A stretch of DNA of 64,000 nucleotides from an uncultured bacterium (GTDB taxonomy: Bacteria > Bacteroidota > Bacteroidia > Bacteroidales > Marinifilaceae): the NCBI GenBank assembly GCA_905216195.1, contig CAJMSX010000006.1, forward strand, positions 1 to 64,000. Reading direction: 5' to 3'. The notes beneath the pieces are model-generated. The model searched no databases, had not been told where the DNA came from, and saw only the letters and a program-made list of their open reading frames with translations. Position numbers and translations under genes: made by a program. Positions 51,101 to 60,050 of the stretch are shown here, in pieces. Each line of letters opens with the position of its first letter. Position 1 is the first letter of the stretch.

Positions 51101-51363
51101 TTCACTCCGTCGACTTTGGTAATACAAATCCGCCGAATTTTTCCGTCTACCAACATTTCGCAGGCTCCGCACTTTCCGATACCGCATTCCAACGAACGTC
51201 CCCGTCCATCCAAACTGTGACTATGAACAGGATACCCCGCCTGATGCAGGGCTGCCGCAATGGTGTAACCACTCTCAGCTTCAATCTTTTTCCCATTGTA
51301 TAAAAAAACGACTTTTTCCCGTGAAGGTACGTCTAAAATGGGATGGGTCTTAATTTTTGACAT
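48133..51363 (-). CDS. Multidomain flavoprotein oxidoreductase (HcnABC/LhpBEF-like fusion)
   Basis: A protein of 1076 residues; I start it at MSKIKTHPILDVPSREKVVF (51363), since the extra upstream frame is only a homopolymer. Domains in order: plant-type [2Fe-2S] (CGIGKCGACEMLVDG), FAD/NAD(P) reductase (VIIGAGPAGLAVREEF, VLTVGAGNIGYL), 4Fe-4S (CIGCMECVYQCPG), BFD-like [2Fe-2S] (YICHCDDVKLEEVL, GPCRGKRCIPRLRQAL) and a DAO-type oxidase (ALIAGGGMAGSSLF). It combines in one chain what is split among subunits of hydrogen cyanide synthase, hydroxyproline or opine dehydrogenases. An amino-acid or imino-acid dehydrogenase is likely; the substrate is unknown. Confidence 0.85.
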   Translation of the reverse strand: MSKIKTHPILDVPSREKVVFLYNGKKIEAESGYTIAAALHQAGYPVHSHSLDGRGRSLECGIGKCGACEMLVDGKIRRICITKVDGVKEVQERPENFMPQEKGNERIDKKRILRTTVIIIGAGPAGLAVREEFNKYGVDNIVIDNNDKIGGQFTMQTHQFFFFEKEKRFGGMRGFDIAKTLAGENMDGIYLNSTVWDLLEGKRVAVKNVLTEEIFFVDADYLVVATGAVPFMPAFENDDLPGVYTAAVVQKMMNNELTLLGKNVLTVGAGNIGYLTSYQLMQAGAHVKAIIEALPKEGGFPVQANRVRRLAIPIMTSHILLKAIPNKNKDGIVGAVIAQCENFKPIPGTEKIIEGIDVINICTGLISDNQLWTKGKEVFGARCFAAGDAIRIGEGTSAVLKGKHTAMQIMMELGVRINYDDYLVLSKEYIDSQQHPVQILDEPHLPEKERMMKRGFVQADCLYGFACNPCSFACPHGAITKSSTSSVPVVDYDKCIGCMECVYQCPGLAIFGYHLKKDTLFLPIEYEAKEGQEVFLVNNNGEKLGEGVIEKILRKPNKTNVARVKSLTIQGEELTRVRGFVVKENYPEPLHLKPLLRDVEGPTYICHCDDVKLEEVLQVVGDRAFISIDEIKHTTHLGMGPCRGKRCIPRLRQALRSRGIELTGDATPRAPLSNQLTLGELHPAKKGDEYLVANRENFKKIEVGALIAGGGMAGSSLFRYMAEAGMNPVLVNADRGSSWRNIGGGRTAFSLPELAEIAAKNHAIFKELQYLSNIDYRPIKYINFAHDEATYKALEASKAWSKAEMVAPKQFREEISPYFNPKSKKYLAALVTDDCWQATPGKVVDLIRNIGIAAGGTVKEDCRVIEAVRDGKYTSVLVLTHDKKYIEYRTEHFVNALGGEAGKLCDSMGIDAGLYPVRHQAFITRRLPMLGKNGTNLDMLIDRQDYKGFSAVYGQQIAHTGQIIGCASPKLDAMRIDKNLKINTKAFLEIVSEMFVEWIPDLAGVGIQAVWSGYYTEPRYIVDPELGLFVGMRGHGFMLSQYIAKMYVDKLMGRSVPEYFDQLKLNGPGLSEKAFK

Positions 51364-51417
51364 AAGTTTTATTTTTGGTTTTTGGTTCTTTATTTTTGGC
51401 TTGCGTAAACCTATATC

Positions 51418-51435
51418 AAAAAAAAAAAAAAAAAG
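51418..51435. repeat. 18-base A homopolymer upstream of the flavoprotein gene
   Basis: Eighteen consecutive A on the plus strand (poly-T on the coding strand), about 55-70 nt before the start codon. The leader between them is unusually A-rich, with repeated CCAAAAA. Length changes here could alter expression; the length may also be a base-calling uncertainty. Confidence 0.7.
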
Positions 51436-51486
51436 CTGACTTTCGTCAACTTTCTTCACATTTTTACATGTTTTTCAACACTGTAC

Positions 51487-51852
51487 CTACCCGATCCGCT
51501 GAAAAACAAAATTTCCTTCTACGCCCTGTTCATCCGTACTGATTCCTTTTATGGTATTTTCATCGACCCATATCCCGAAAAAACTATCCAGTTCGTAGTG
51601 AATGTTGTGTTCGGCATGGATGACATCGAACTCTTTCGCCTCCAGACTCACTTTGAGGTCTTCGATTTTTCCGGTCAGGAATTCCTGAATCATAAAAGGT
51701 TCTTCCTCATCCCCTTTTTCCGTAAAAATAATCCTTCCCGACAAGGTATTCCCTTCCTGTTCCAACATCAATTCCCCTTCTGCGGTACCGAACCCATAAT
51801 TTTCGGTATATTTCCATTTTCCCGCCAATCCTTTGCCATTTTCTTTCTTCAT
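51487..51852 (-). CDS. Small beta-barrel-like hypothetical protein
   Basis: A 121-residue soluble protein with a lipocalin-like rhythm of strands (LAGKWKYTENYGFGTAEGEL, GNTLSGRIIFTEKGDEEEPF, LKVSLEAKEFDVIHAEHNIH). No signal peptide. Its ATG overlaps the end of mazG by 4 bp, so the two genes are translationally coupled. I cannot name the family. Confidence 0.65.
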   Translation of the reverse strand: MKKENGKGLAGKWKYTENYGFGTAEGELMLEQEGNTLSGRIIFTEKGDEEEPFMIQEFLTGKIEDLKVSLEAKEFDVIHAEHNIHYELDSFFGIWVDENTIKGISTDEQGVEGNFVFQRIG

Positions 51853-52640
51853 ACTCCTTTTTCCTCCCCTTTAGCTTCCTGCCAATAAGCTTCCATTTCT
51901 TCCAACGTCATATCCGTCAATTTTCTTCCTGTAGCTGCGGCTTTCTCCTCCACGTAGGAAAACCGCCTGATAAACTTATGATTTGTTTTTTCCAAAGCGT
52001 TCTCGGGATTGATACCATATAGCCGGGCCGCATTGATCACAGAAAACATGAAATCTCCGAATTCCCGTTCCATTTTATCGGGATCTCCCTTTTTCAATTC
52101 TTCCTGGAATTCGTCCAGTTCTTCCCGCACTCTCTCCCAGACATCCTCTTTCTTTTTCCAATCGAATCCGGCCCCCCTTACTTTATCCTGTATACGGTAG
52201 GCTTTTACCAAAGCAGGCAGGGATAAGGGAACTCCTTCCAATACTTTATGTTTCCGTCCCTTTTCCTTCAATTTCAATTGTTCCCAATTCTGCAACACTT
52301 CCTTTTCATCTTTCACGGTAATATCTCCGTAAATATGAGGATGACGGTATCGCAATTTTTCGCAGATTCCGGTGAGAACGTCCGCAATATCGAATTCTTC
52401 CCGCTCTTCTGCCAAACGGGCATAAAACACGATATGCATAATCAGGTCTCCCAGCTCTTTTTTTATTTCCTGCATATCTTTTTCCAGAATCGCATCCCCC
52501 AGCTCGTACACTTCTTCTATGGTTAAGCTACGCAGCGACTCGACGGTTTGTTTTTTATCCCAGGGGCATTTTTCCCGCAAGGTTTCGATAATTTCCACCA
52601 ATTCGGCAAAAACTTCCTTTTTACGATTGATATCATTCAT
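51849..52640 (-). CDS. mazG: Nucleoside triphosphate pyrophosphohydrolase MazG
   Basis: A 263-residue protein with two MazG-type four-helix modules. The first has the metal-binding pattern LREKCPWDKKQTVESLRSLT with TIEEVYELGDAI and ELGDLIMHIVFYA. The second has REELDEFQEELKKGDPDKME and EFGDFMFSVINAARLYGINP. It hydrolyses non-canonical or surplus NTPs (housecleaning, ppGpp modulation). A downstream small gene overlaps by 4 bp. Confidence 0.95.
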   Translation of the reverse strand: MNDINRKKEVFAELVEIIETLREKCPWDKKQTVESLRSLTIEEVYELGDAILEKDMQEIKKELGDLIMHIVFYARLAEEREEFDIADVLTGICEKLRYRHPHIYGDITVKDEKEVLQNWEQLKLKEKGRKHKVLEGVPLSLPALVKAYRIQDKVRGAGFDWKKKEDVWERVREELDEFQEELKKGDPDKMEREFGDFMFSVINAARLYGINPENALEKTNHKFIRRFSYVEEKAAATGRKLTDMTLEEMEAYWQEAKGEEKGV

Positions 52641-52768
52641 AATTCAAACTTCTCTGACTGCTATGACGTTCAAAAACGAAAAGATCAAAATCTTTAGGAG
52701 CCCATCGTCAGGCATTGTTATTTTTATTAATTTGCACCTGCAAAAATAAAGGTTTTATTGGAAGTTTC

Positions 52769-53719
52769 ATGATAGAGAAAAGAATTAGTATCGGAAATAT
52801 AGATCCCATTGATTTTTACGGAGTTAACAATATAAAATTCAATATTTTAAAAGAATATTTTCCCAAACTCAAAATTACGGCCCGGGGCGACGAAATGATC
52901 GTGCAGGGGGAGGAAGGAGATATCGGTTTGTTTTATTCAAAAATTACCGCTTTACTGGAGCACTACCACCGTTACAACATGCTTACGCTGGCCAATCTGA
53001 AACGGCTTATCCTGGAGGACAACCTGATTGAAAATCCGGAAGATATGGAATCTGTCATTTTGTTCGGAAATTCGGGGAAAGCCATCCGGGCGCGTACACC
53101 TAACCAACGTAAACTGGTGGAATTATCCCGGAACAACGACCTTTTATTCGCCACAGGACCGGCCGGATCAGGGAAAACCTATACGGCCATTGCTTTAGCC
53201 GTACGCGCTTTACGGAACCGGGAAGTAAAGCGGATTATTCTCAGCCGGCCGGCCGTCGAAGCCGGAGAAAGCCTGGGATTTCTTCCCGGCGACCTGAAAG
53301 AAAAAGTAGATCCTTATTTGCAACCCTTGTACGATGCCCTGGCGGACATGATCCCTCCTAAAAAACTCGAAGATTATCTGGCTACCGATATCATACAGAT
53401 CGCTCCTTTGGCATACATGCGCGGACGTACCCTGAACGACGCTTTTGTGATTCTGGACGAAGCGCAGAACACCACCCGGAACCAGTTAAAAATGTTTTTA
53501 ACCCGTATGGGTGTCAGCGCGAAATTCGTTATTACCGGAGACATGAGTCAGATCGATTTGCCCAAACACAGCGAATCGGGACTCATACATGCCTTTAAAA
53601 TCCTTCGTTCCATCCGGGGAATCGCCTTCGTGGAATTCGATTCGGGAGATATTATCCGGCACCGTTTGGTAAAAGACATTGTGCAGGCATACGATAAAGC
53701 GGAAAAAACGGAAGGATAA
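52769..53719 (+). CDS. PhoH-family ATPase
   Basis: A 316-residue cytoplasmic ATPase. The start MIEKRISIGNIDPIDFYGVN at 52769 is preferred over an upstream alternative at 52715 with non-family sequence. An N-terminal KH-like region precedes the PhoH core: Walker A ATGPAGSGKTYTA, Walker B FVILDEAQNTT, and ITGDMSQIDLPKHSESGL. It is thought to act in RNA metabolism and phosphate starvation responses. It is divergent from mazG. Confidence 0.93.
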   Translation: MIEKRISIGNIDPIDFYGVNNIKFNILKEYFPKLKITARGDEMIVQGEEGDIGLFYSKITALLEHYHRYNMLTLANLKRLILEDNLIENPEDMESVILFGNSGKAIRARTPNQRKLVELSRNNDLLFATGPAGSGKTYTAIALAVRALRNREVKRIILSRPAVEAGESLGFLPGDLKEKVDPYLQPLYDALADMIPPKKLEDYLATDIIQIAPLAYMRGRTLNDAFVILDEAQNTTRNQLKMFLTRMGVSAKFVITGDMSQIDLPKHSESGLIHAFKILRSIRGIAFVEFDSGDIIRHRLVKDIVQAYDKAEKTEG

Positions 53720-53842
53720 AACGAAAAACACCGTCCCTTCCGGCAGCCGGTTTTTCCGGAAGACACAGGGGGAATTTCCCGGTATTCCGTGTGAATTTGC
53801 CGCTTTATTGGTTATATTTGCCCTGTATTTATCCCAAACGAT

Positions 53843-55333
53843 ATGGCAGGAATAAAGAGTTTAGCCAAAGATACCGCTATCTATGGAATGAGCAGCATTA
53901 TCGGTAAGTTTCTGAACTGGTGCCTCACTCCCCTCTATACTTACTTGTTGGTTCCCGAAGAATACGGCATTATCGTCAACTTATATGCCTGGATCGGATT
54001 AATGCTGGTGTTATTGACTTACGGATTGGAAACCGGTTTTTTCCGGTTTGCCAACGACCCGGAAAAAGGAGATCCCCAGACCGTATATTCGACCTGTATG
54101 ACATCGGTAGCTGCCACTACCCTGCTTTTTCTCGGGTTGGTATTTTTTTTCCTGCCTCCGATATCGGAAGCTCTTCAATGCGAAAGGCATCCGGAATATG
54201 TTCTGATGATTTCCCTGATTATCAGCCTGGACGTTTTCAGTGCTTTGCCTTTCGCCTACCTGAGGTATCGCCTGCGTCCCTTACGCTTCGCTTTTTTGAA
54301 ATTGCTCAACATCGCCCTCACGATAGCCTTCAATCTTTTCTTTTTACTTGCCTGTCCCGCTCTGTATCAAAGTCATCCCGAATGGATCTCCTGGTTTTAC
54401 AATCCTGCTTACGGAGCCGGATATATACTGGTTTCCAACGTCATCGCTTCCTTTATTTTATTGCTGACCTTAACTCCTGAAATTTTCAAAATCCGCTGGC
54501 ATTTCCGGTATGATTTACTCCGGAAAATACTCCGTTATTCCTTTCCTTTACTGATCCTCGGTTTGGCCGGCATGATGAACCAAAACCTGGATAAAATTCT
54601 ATATCCCTATCTGATTACCGATCAGGCTGAAGCTATGAACCAACTGGGTATTTACGGAGCCAATACGAAAATCGCGATAGTTATGATCATGTTTACCCAA
54701 GCCTTCCGCTACGCCTATGAGCCTTTTATTTTCGCCAAAGCCCGGAATGAAGATAAACGGACGACCTATGCCCTGGCCATGAAATATTTTATCATTGTCG
54801 ACCTTCTGATTTTTTTGGGAGTCGTTTTCTATCTCGATATCATCCGTTATTTTATTGATCCCCGTTATTTCGCCGGTTTAAAGATCGTCCCCATCCTCAT
54901 GATGGCGGAACTTTTTTCGGGGATTTTCTTCAATTTATCCCTCTGGTATAAATTGACGGACCGTACCCAATGGGGAGTGTATTTCTCCCTGATCGGTCTG
55001 GTTATCATCGTTCTGATGAACGTATTACTGGTGCCGCGTTTCGGTTACGTCGCCTGCGCCTGGGCCGCGTTTACCTGTTATTTCGCCATGATGTTTTTTT
55101 CCTGGTGGGCCGGACAGCGTTATTATCCGATTCATTACGATCTGAAATCCATAGGTAAATACGTCCTGCTCGCCCTAGCCCTTTACGGAATTTCGAGCTG
55201 GGTAACAATAGACCACCTGGGGCTGCGTCTGGCTTTCCGGACCTTTTTGCTTGCGGCTTACCTGTTCTACCTGATTAAAACGGACTTGCCCCTGAAACAA
55301 ATCCCTTACATCAACCGCTTCGTCAAAAAATAG
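53843..55333 (+). CDS. Polysaccharide flippase (Wzx/MOP family)
   Basis: A 496-residue integral membrane protein with 12-14 predicted helices, beginning MAGIKSLAKDTAIYGMSSII with GKFLNWCLTPLYTYLLVPEE, the typical N-terminus of Bacteroidota oligosaccharide flippases. Other landmarks: DVFSALPFAYLRYRLRPLRF and MMNQNLDKILYPYL. It flips lipid-linked glycan units across the inner membrane. A -7 box TATATTTG lies at 53813-53820. It ends with TAG, showing normal use of that stop. Confidence 0.9.
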   Translation: MAGIKSLAKDTAIYGMSSIIGKFLNWCLTPLYTYLLVPEEYGIIVNLYAWIGLMLVLLTYGLETGFFRFANDPEKGDPQTVYSTCMTSVAATTLLFLGLVFFFLPPISEALQCERHPEYVLMISLIISLDVFSALPFAYLRYRLRPLRFAFLKLLNIALTIAFNLFFLLACPALYQSHPEWISWFYNPAYGAGYILVSNVIASFILLLTLTPEIFKIRWHFRYDLLRKILRYSFPLLILGLAGMMNQNLDKILYPYLITDQAEAMNQLGIYGANTKIAIVMIMFTQAFRYAYEPFIFAKARNEDKRTTYALAMKYFIIVDLLIFLGVVFYLDIIRYFIDPRYFAGLKIVPILMMAELFSGIFFNLSLWYKLTDRTQWGVYFSLIGLVIIVLMNVLLVPRFGYVACAWAAFTCYFAMMFFSWWAGQRYYPIHYDLKSIGKYVLLALALYGISSWVTIDHLGLRLAFRTFLLAAYLFYLIKTDLPLKQIPYINRFVKK

Positions 55334-55417
55334 ATAGGAAGCCGATTCCCTGTTTTTTGATTTTATTCTTTCGGGATAAAAATAATTCCGGCGTGCAAAC
55401 AAAGCCAGGAATTTTAT

Positions 55418-55425
55418 TACTTTTG
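55418..55425 (+). promoter_or_regulatory. -7 box of purC
   Basis: TACTTTTG, 38 nt before the purC ATG, fits TAnnTTTG; the -33 is not recognisable. Confidence 0.45.
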
Positions 55426-55462
55426 CCTGTCTTATATCATTAACAATAATCTGAAAACAAGC

Positions 55463-56407
55463 ATGGAAGCTATTGTAAAAACCGATTTCCACTTTCCCGG
55501 ACAGAAAAGTGTTTACACAGGAAAAGTACGTGACGTATACAACATTAATGACGAATATCTGGTTATGCTGGTATCCGACCGTATCTCTGCATTCGATGTC
55601 GTATTGCCGAAAGGCATTCCTTATAAAGGACAGGTATTAAACCAGATTGCTTCCAAGTTTCTGGATGCAACGGCCGATATCGTTCCGAACTGGAAAATCG
55701 CCACTCCGGACCCCATGGTTACAATAGGCCATATGTGCGAACCTTTCAAAGTGGAAATGGTGATCCGGGGTTATCTTACCGGTAGTTCCTGGCGGGCCTA
55801 CAAAGCGGGAGAACGGACGCTTTGCGGAATCCCTCTGGCCGAGGGAATGAAGGAAAACCAGAAATTCCCGTCTCCCATCATCACTCCGACAACTAAAGCC
55901 GACGAAGGTCACGACGAGAATATTTCCAAGGAAGAAATTATCGCCCAGGGGCTCGTCAGCCGCGAAGATTATGAATTATTGGAAAAATACACTTACGCTC
56001 TTTTCCAAAGAGGTACCGAGATGGCCGCTGAAAAAGGATTAATCCTGGTGGATACCAAATACGAATTCGGTAAAAAAGACGGTAAAATTTATCTGATCGA
56101 CGAAATACATACTCCCGATTCCTCCCGCTATTTTTATGCCGAAGGCTATGAAGAACGTTTCAAAAACGGAGAAAAACAAAGACAACTTTCCAAAGAATTC
56201 GTACGCGAATGGTTGATGGAAAACGGTTTCCAGGGGAAAGAAGGGCAACACATCCCCGAAATGACTCCGGAAGTGGTCAACGGAATCACCGAACGTTATA
56301 TCGAACTTTATGAAAATATCACCGGGCATCCGTTTGTGAAAGGCGAGGGAACGAATGTACTCAAACGCATAGAGGAACATGTAACCGACTGCCTGAAAAG
56401 CTTATAA
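55463..56407 (+). CDS. purC: Phosphoribosylaminoimidazole-succinocarboxamide synthase
   Basis: A 314-residue SAICAR synthetase, an ATP-dependent step of purine synthesis (CAIR plus aspartate). Motifs: GKVRDVYNINDEYLVMLVSD (nucleotide-binding glycine loop), RISAFDVVLPKGIPYKGQVL, EMVIRGYLTGSSWRAY, and IYLIDEIHTPDSSRYFYAEG. Length is normal for the eukaryote/Bacteroidota-type enzyme. It is monocistronic with its own terminator. Confidence 0.97.
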   Translation: MEAIVKTDFHFPGQKSVYTGKVRDVYNINDEYLVMLVSDRISAFDVVLPKGIPYKGQVLNQIASKFLDATADIVPNWKIATPDPMVTIGHMCEPFKVEMVIRGYLTGSSWRAYKAGERTLCGIPLAEGMKENQKFPSPIITPTTKADEGHDENISKEEIIAQGLVSREDYELLEKYTYALFQRGTEMAAEKGLILVDTKYEFGKKDGKIYLIDEIHTPDSSRYFYAEGYEERFKNGEKQRQLSKEFVREWLMENGFQGKEGQHIPEMTPEVVNGITERYIELYENITGHPFVKGEGTNVLKRIEEHVTDCLKSL

Positions 56408-56430
56408 CTCACAACCTTTTTTCAGGAAAG

Positions 56431-56473
56431 AGAACGTAAAATGCGGCAACCCGTATTTTACGTTCTTTTTTTA
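56431..56473 (+). terminator. purC terminator
   Basis: AGAACGTAAAAT (56431-56442) pairs with ATTTTACGTTCT (56455-56466), then a T7 run. The convergent peptidase gene ends in it, so it may serve both. Confidence 0.85.
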
Positions 56474-58498
56474 TTTTATTCTTTTCAAAGCCTCCCGGGT
56501 CATTTCCAGCAGGGGCTCAACACTGACGGATTCTCCTACCGCCTGTTTCATCCAGATATCCGGGCAAAGGCAGCCCAACGTATAGATGCGGTCAATTTCC
56601 CGGGCAAAATCCTTCCCTTCGAGATACTTTTCCAACTGGAAGGCTATAATATGACCGTAAGCATAAGAACTCAGGTATAAAGGATAATTGATCATATGGG
56701 TGTATACGGCCAAAACCGTCTGATCGCGCACCCCTAACACATCGGCATAATATTCGTTCCAGACCTCTTTGGCAATACGGACGACCGCTTCTTTCAACTC
56801 CAGCGCACCGGCTTCCGGATGAGCATACATCCATTGCCACATCCTCAGATCGGTCATCGCTACTCCCGTAATTTCATATAGATTCCACACCTCATCCAAC
56901 ACATCCAAATATTTTTTATCCGGATTTTCATTTTCCATCCCCAACAGGAATAAATCCCTTTTTTGGAATACAAAAGCCAAAGCTTCGGTAAATGCGGTAT
57001 TGGGTACTCCCCTCAAGGTGTAATAATCCATATCATACAGGGAAACGGTCTGTTCCACATTATGCCCGAACTCATGTACCGCTATATTATATCCCTTATA
57101 ATCCATTCCCTCTTTGGCAATGCGGGTGCATAAATACGATTTTCCTCCTTTATAATATGCTCCGGCGGCATGTCCCGAACCGGCTACGGCCTGAACTTCT
57201 ATTTTAGAGGCGATATAAGCGGCTCTTTCGGCAGAATACCCCAAACGCATCAGTAAATCGGGTAATTTTTCCGTCATAGTTGCAGCATCCGGATACAATT
57301 GCCGGGTCATCGCATCCAATTTATCCACATCCAGTGAAGCCCGTGACTTAAACCCGTCATACCAGATATCGAAACCTTCCGTTTTTCTTCCCAACCGCTT
57401 TCGGATCAATTTTCCTACGGCTTTTATTTCGGGGGATTTCAGAAAAGTATCGAAAAGCTGAATCGTCACTTCTACCGGGATTTCGTTATCATCCGAAAAT
57501 TTCCGTTCTATGGCCGTTTTTCCGCTCAGCGTATCCAGATAAAGGCCGTTGATGTAATTATTGAGTATAGCCTGATAGCGTACTCCCGTTTCCGGATGTG
57601 CTTCCACTTCCCGGCCGTCCTGATAAATCTTATTTTTATAGGGATTCCAGACATACTTATCCGAATTGATCACTTCCACCGGGATATCCTGAAGTACAAT
57701 TCGTTTCATCACCTCATAGACGGTCCGCTGCTTTTCCAGACCCGTCTTTCCTTTATTGTAATTGGCTTTGATTTCGTCCCGGAGGTTCCAATGGGCCAAT
57801 AAACGCATATCGTCCGGGAAAAGCTGACGGCCCTTACGATCCCTCAATTTTCCCATATAAATATTGTAATCCGCCACATAATTCCGGGGAATCCGGAAAG
57901 CATCCGCCTTTTTCGTTTCATTCCGCGCATTTCTTCCGGGAGATCTCAAAACGTAGCGATCCCCCATCCGGGCATAAGCCCATTGTTTCCGGGACCATTG
58001 TTCGCCTTGCTGTAATTTTTCCTCTAAGGAATAATAAGGAAAATTCAAAGCCAGGACATGCGCAATTTTCGTTCGGTAGAGCTGATCCCGCATCCCCACA
58101 TCCAAGCGAATCCGTTCGAAACGCGAATCGACCGGAAGAACCATCGCATTATGCGCTTTGAAATTTTTACGGATTTCGGCCAAACCGACCGTCACCGCCT
58201 CGGTGTTCCGGTTGGTTCTTTCCATCAATTCTTCCCGGGCAGCGTCATCCGCCACGTAATTTTCCCGGCAAAAACGAATAAAATCCTCCGCACTTCCGTC
58301 TTCTTTCCACCATATACCTGCCAACTTTTCCACGCCACGACGCATCAATTCATTTTCCCCGTACCGGGCAGATAAACTTTCATACGCCCGTTGTACGGTT
58401 TGGGCATCGATATACCTCTTTACGCCATTTTCGGCATACAGCAAACTTATTATTCCGCACCAGAGGAATAAAATCAATTCAATTCTTTTTACCATCAT
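56471..58498 (-). CDS. Zinc metallopeptidase, M3-like gluzincin
   Basis: A 675-residue secreted enzyme with a signal peptide (LILFLWCGIISLLYAENG). The zinc motif HEFGH (in YNIAVHEFGHNVEQTVSLYD) and a downstream glutamate (NTAFTEALAFVFQKRD) identify a gluzincin in the M3/M2 region. The N-terminal two thirds are helical, consistent with oligopeptidases. An exported location points to degradation of peptides in the periplasm or outside. The protein is complete; alternative family labels (M2-like) are possible. Confidence 0.8.
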   Translation of the reverse strand: MMVKRIELILFLWCGIISLLYAENGVKRYIDAQTVQRAYESLSARYGENELMRRGVEKLAGIWWKEDGSAEDFIRFCRENYVADDAAREELMERTNRNTEAVTVGLAEIRKNFKAHNAMVLPVDSRFERIRLDVGMRDQLYRTKIAHVLALNFPYYSLEEKLQQGEQWSRKQWAYARMGDRYVLRSPGRNARNETKKADAFRIPRNYVADYNIYMGKLRDRKGRQLFPDDMRLLAHWNLRDEIKANYNKGKTGLEKQRTVYEVMKRIVLQDIPVEVINSDKYVWNPYKNKIYQDGREVEAHPETGVRYQAILNNYINGLYLDTLSGKTAIERKFSDDNEIPVEVTIQLFDTFLKSPEIKAVGKLIRKRLGRKTEGFDIWYDGFKSRASLDVDKLDAMTRQLYPDAATMTEKLPDLLMRLGYSAERAAYIASKIEVQAVAGSGHAAGAYYKGGKSYLCTRIAKEGMDYKGYNIAVHEFGHNVEQTVSLYDMDYYTLRGVPNTAFTEALAFVFQKRDLFLLGMENENPDKKYLDVLDEVWNLYEITGVAMTDLRMWQWMYAHPEAGALELKEAVVRIAKEVWNEYYADVLGVRDQTVLAVYTHMINYPLYLSSYAYGHIIAFQLEKYLEGKDFAREIDRIYTLGCLCPDIWMKQAVGESVSVEPLLEMTREALKRIK

Positions 58499-58514
58499 GC
58501 GACAATTTTAATCA

Positions 58515-58559
58515 AAAAGATCCGGAAAATCAATTACCTTCCTATTTTCCGGATCTTTT
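58515..58559 (-). terminator. Terminator of the second SusCD operon
   Basis: AAAAGATCCGGAAAA (58515-58529) and TTTTCCGGATCTTTT (58545-58559), a perfect 15-bp stem with a 15-nt loop, followed by T-rich sequence on the minus strand and 28 bp past the SusD stop. Confidence 0.85.
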
Positions 58560-58586
58560 ATTATACAGACTTACCTAAAATCCACG

Positions 58587-60038
58587 TCAATACCCCGGAT
58601 TCTGCTGCGAAATTTTATCTGCCTCAGGCAATAATTGTATTTCGCGGTAAGGCAAGGGCCATACTCTCCGGAAATGATCGAAAGGAATCACGCCGAGATT
58701 GTCGATATGCCTTTTGGCCAATTTTTCTTCGGGAGTAGTCCAACGTACCACCGAACGTTCGTTTCTCCACAAATCCCAGGCCCGATGTCCTTCACAAGCC
58801 AATTCCAAACTTCTTTCATATAAAATATCGTCCAGAGTAATTCCCTTATCGTATTTCCGCGGTTCATCCGTTGTTCTCTTTTCGCGAAGATCGCTCAGGT
58901 ATTTTCCACCTGTCTTCGGATCACCGCCCCTCATAGCGGCTTCGGCCGCAATCAGGTACATCTCGGACAACCGGAATACCTTGGGATTGACCACCAGCTC
59001 GTTATTGCCCCGGCCTTCATATTTCCAGCGAGCCACATAATATTCCTGGGTCGGCCAATAAACGTATAACTGGCATCTCACATCGTCCGGAGCTTCCTGC
59101 ATCAGCTTTTCAAAATCTTTGGTCGTACCGATTTGATGATAGCGTGTACCTCCCACCAGGGTCCCTAAAGAAACCCACTGATTCGGTTCGGTTTCAGACA
59201 CCACAATTTCAAAAATCGATTCGGAAGTAAAAGTTTCTTTCCATACATTTACATAATCCTTCATCTCATACAAGCTGTACTCCTGGGAATTGATAACGTC
59301 CAGAGCGGCTTTCAGCGCCTCACCCCAATTTTCCATATAAAGATAGTAGCGTGCCTGAAAAGCCCGGCCGGCATACCAATCGAAACGTCCTTTTTTCTTG
59401 TTTTTACTCAAACTGGGCACACTTCCTGTCAGTTCGTTACCAATATATTCCCATACATCCCGGGCCGAATTCCGGTAAGTGGGTTTCCGTATGTCTTCCA
59501 TCTCCGTTTTGGCCAGATAAACTCCCATGGGATCTTCTGCAACCTTTCCCTTGCCCCAGTTGGAAGGCAGGGGAGCATACAAACGAACTACATCGAAATA
59601 CATCAACGCCCGCAAGGTACGCATTTCGGCCAGGTAAGAATCCATCACCTCCGAATGCTCCAGACTTTTGGCCGCTTCCTGAACCTTGTTTACCGTATAG
59701 CAAACGGAGTACAGATTCCGGTAAATAATCGAAGATACATCGTAAGGCGTAGAATTATACATGTAGTAATCCTTGGTCCAGTCTCTTTCGGTTCTGAAAT
59801 GATCTCCCATCAAATCCCCGCTGAACATAAAGTAAGAAGTATAGTAATAGTCGTAAGCTCCGCTGGTCAGTTTCAGCTTATTGTACAAACCGTTGGCTAC
59901 ATTATCCAGGTCATCCAGCGATTTCACCAAATCTTTATCCGTCAGATCGGTTGTCGGAGAAATGTTCAAATATTTATCACCGCATGAAGATAAATATCCC
60001 GCCAGAAAAAATATCATTATATATTTAAAGAATTTCAT
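58587..60038 (-). CDS. SusD/RagB-family lipoprotein
   Basis: A 483-residue surface lipoprotein with an SPII signal (LAGYLSSC) and GDKYLNISPTTDLTDKDLVK, then TPR-like core YLAEMRTLRALMYFDVVRLY and C-terminal ILYERSLELACEGHRAWDLW with the typical final SQQNPGY. It partners the SusC protein just upstream (12 bp). Peptide or glycan binding; no degradative genes adjoin except the zinc peptidase downstream, which may be functionally linked (inference). Confidence 0.95.
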   Translation of the reverse strand: MKFFKYIMIFFLAGYLSSCGDKYLNISPTTDLTDKDLVKSLDDLDNVANGLYNKLKLTSGAYDYYYTSYFMFSGDLMGDHFRTERDWTKDYYMYNSTPYDVSSIIYRNLYSVCYTVNKVQEAAKSLEHSEVMDSYLAEMRTLRALMYFDVVRLYAPLPSNWGKGKVAEDPMGVYLAKTEMEDIRKPTYRNSARDVWEYIGNELTGSVPSLSKNKKKGRFDWYAGRAFQARYYLYMENWGEALKAALDVINSQEYSLYEMKDYVNVWKETFTSESIFEIVVSETEPNQWVSLGTLVGGTRYHQIGTTKDFEKLMQEAPDDVRCQLYVYWPTQEYYVARWKYEGRGNNELVVNPKVFRLSEMYLIAAEAAMRGGDPKTGGKYLSDLREKRTTDEPRKYDKGITLDDILYERSLELACEGHRAWDLWRNERSVVRWTTPEEKLAKRHIDNLGVIPFDHFRRVWPLPYREIQLLPEADKISQQNPGY

Positions 60039-60050
60039 ATCAGCATAAAT

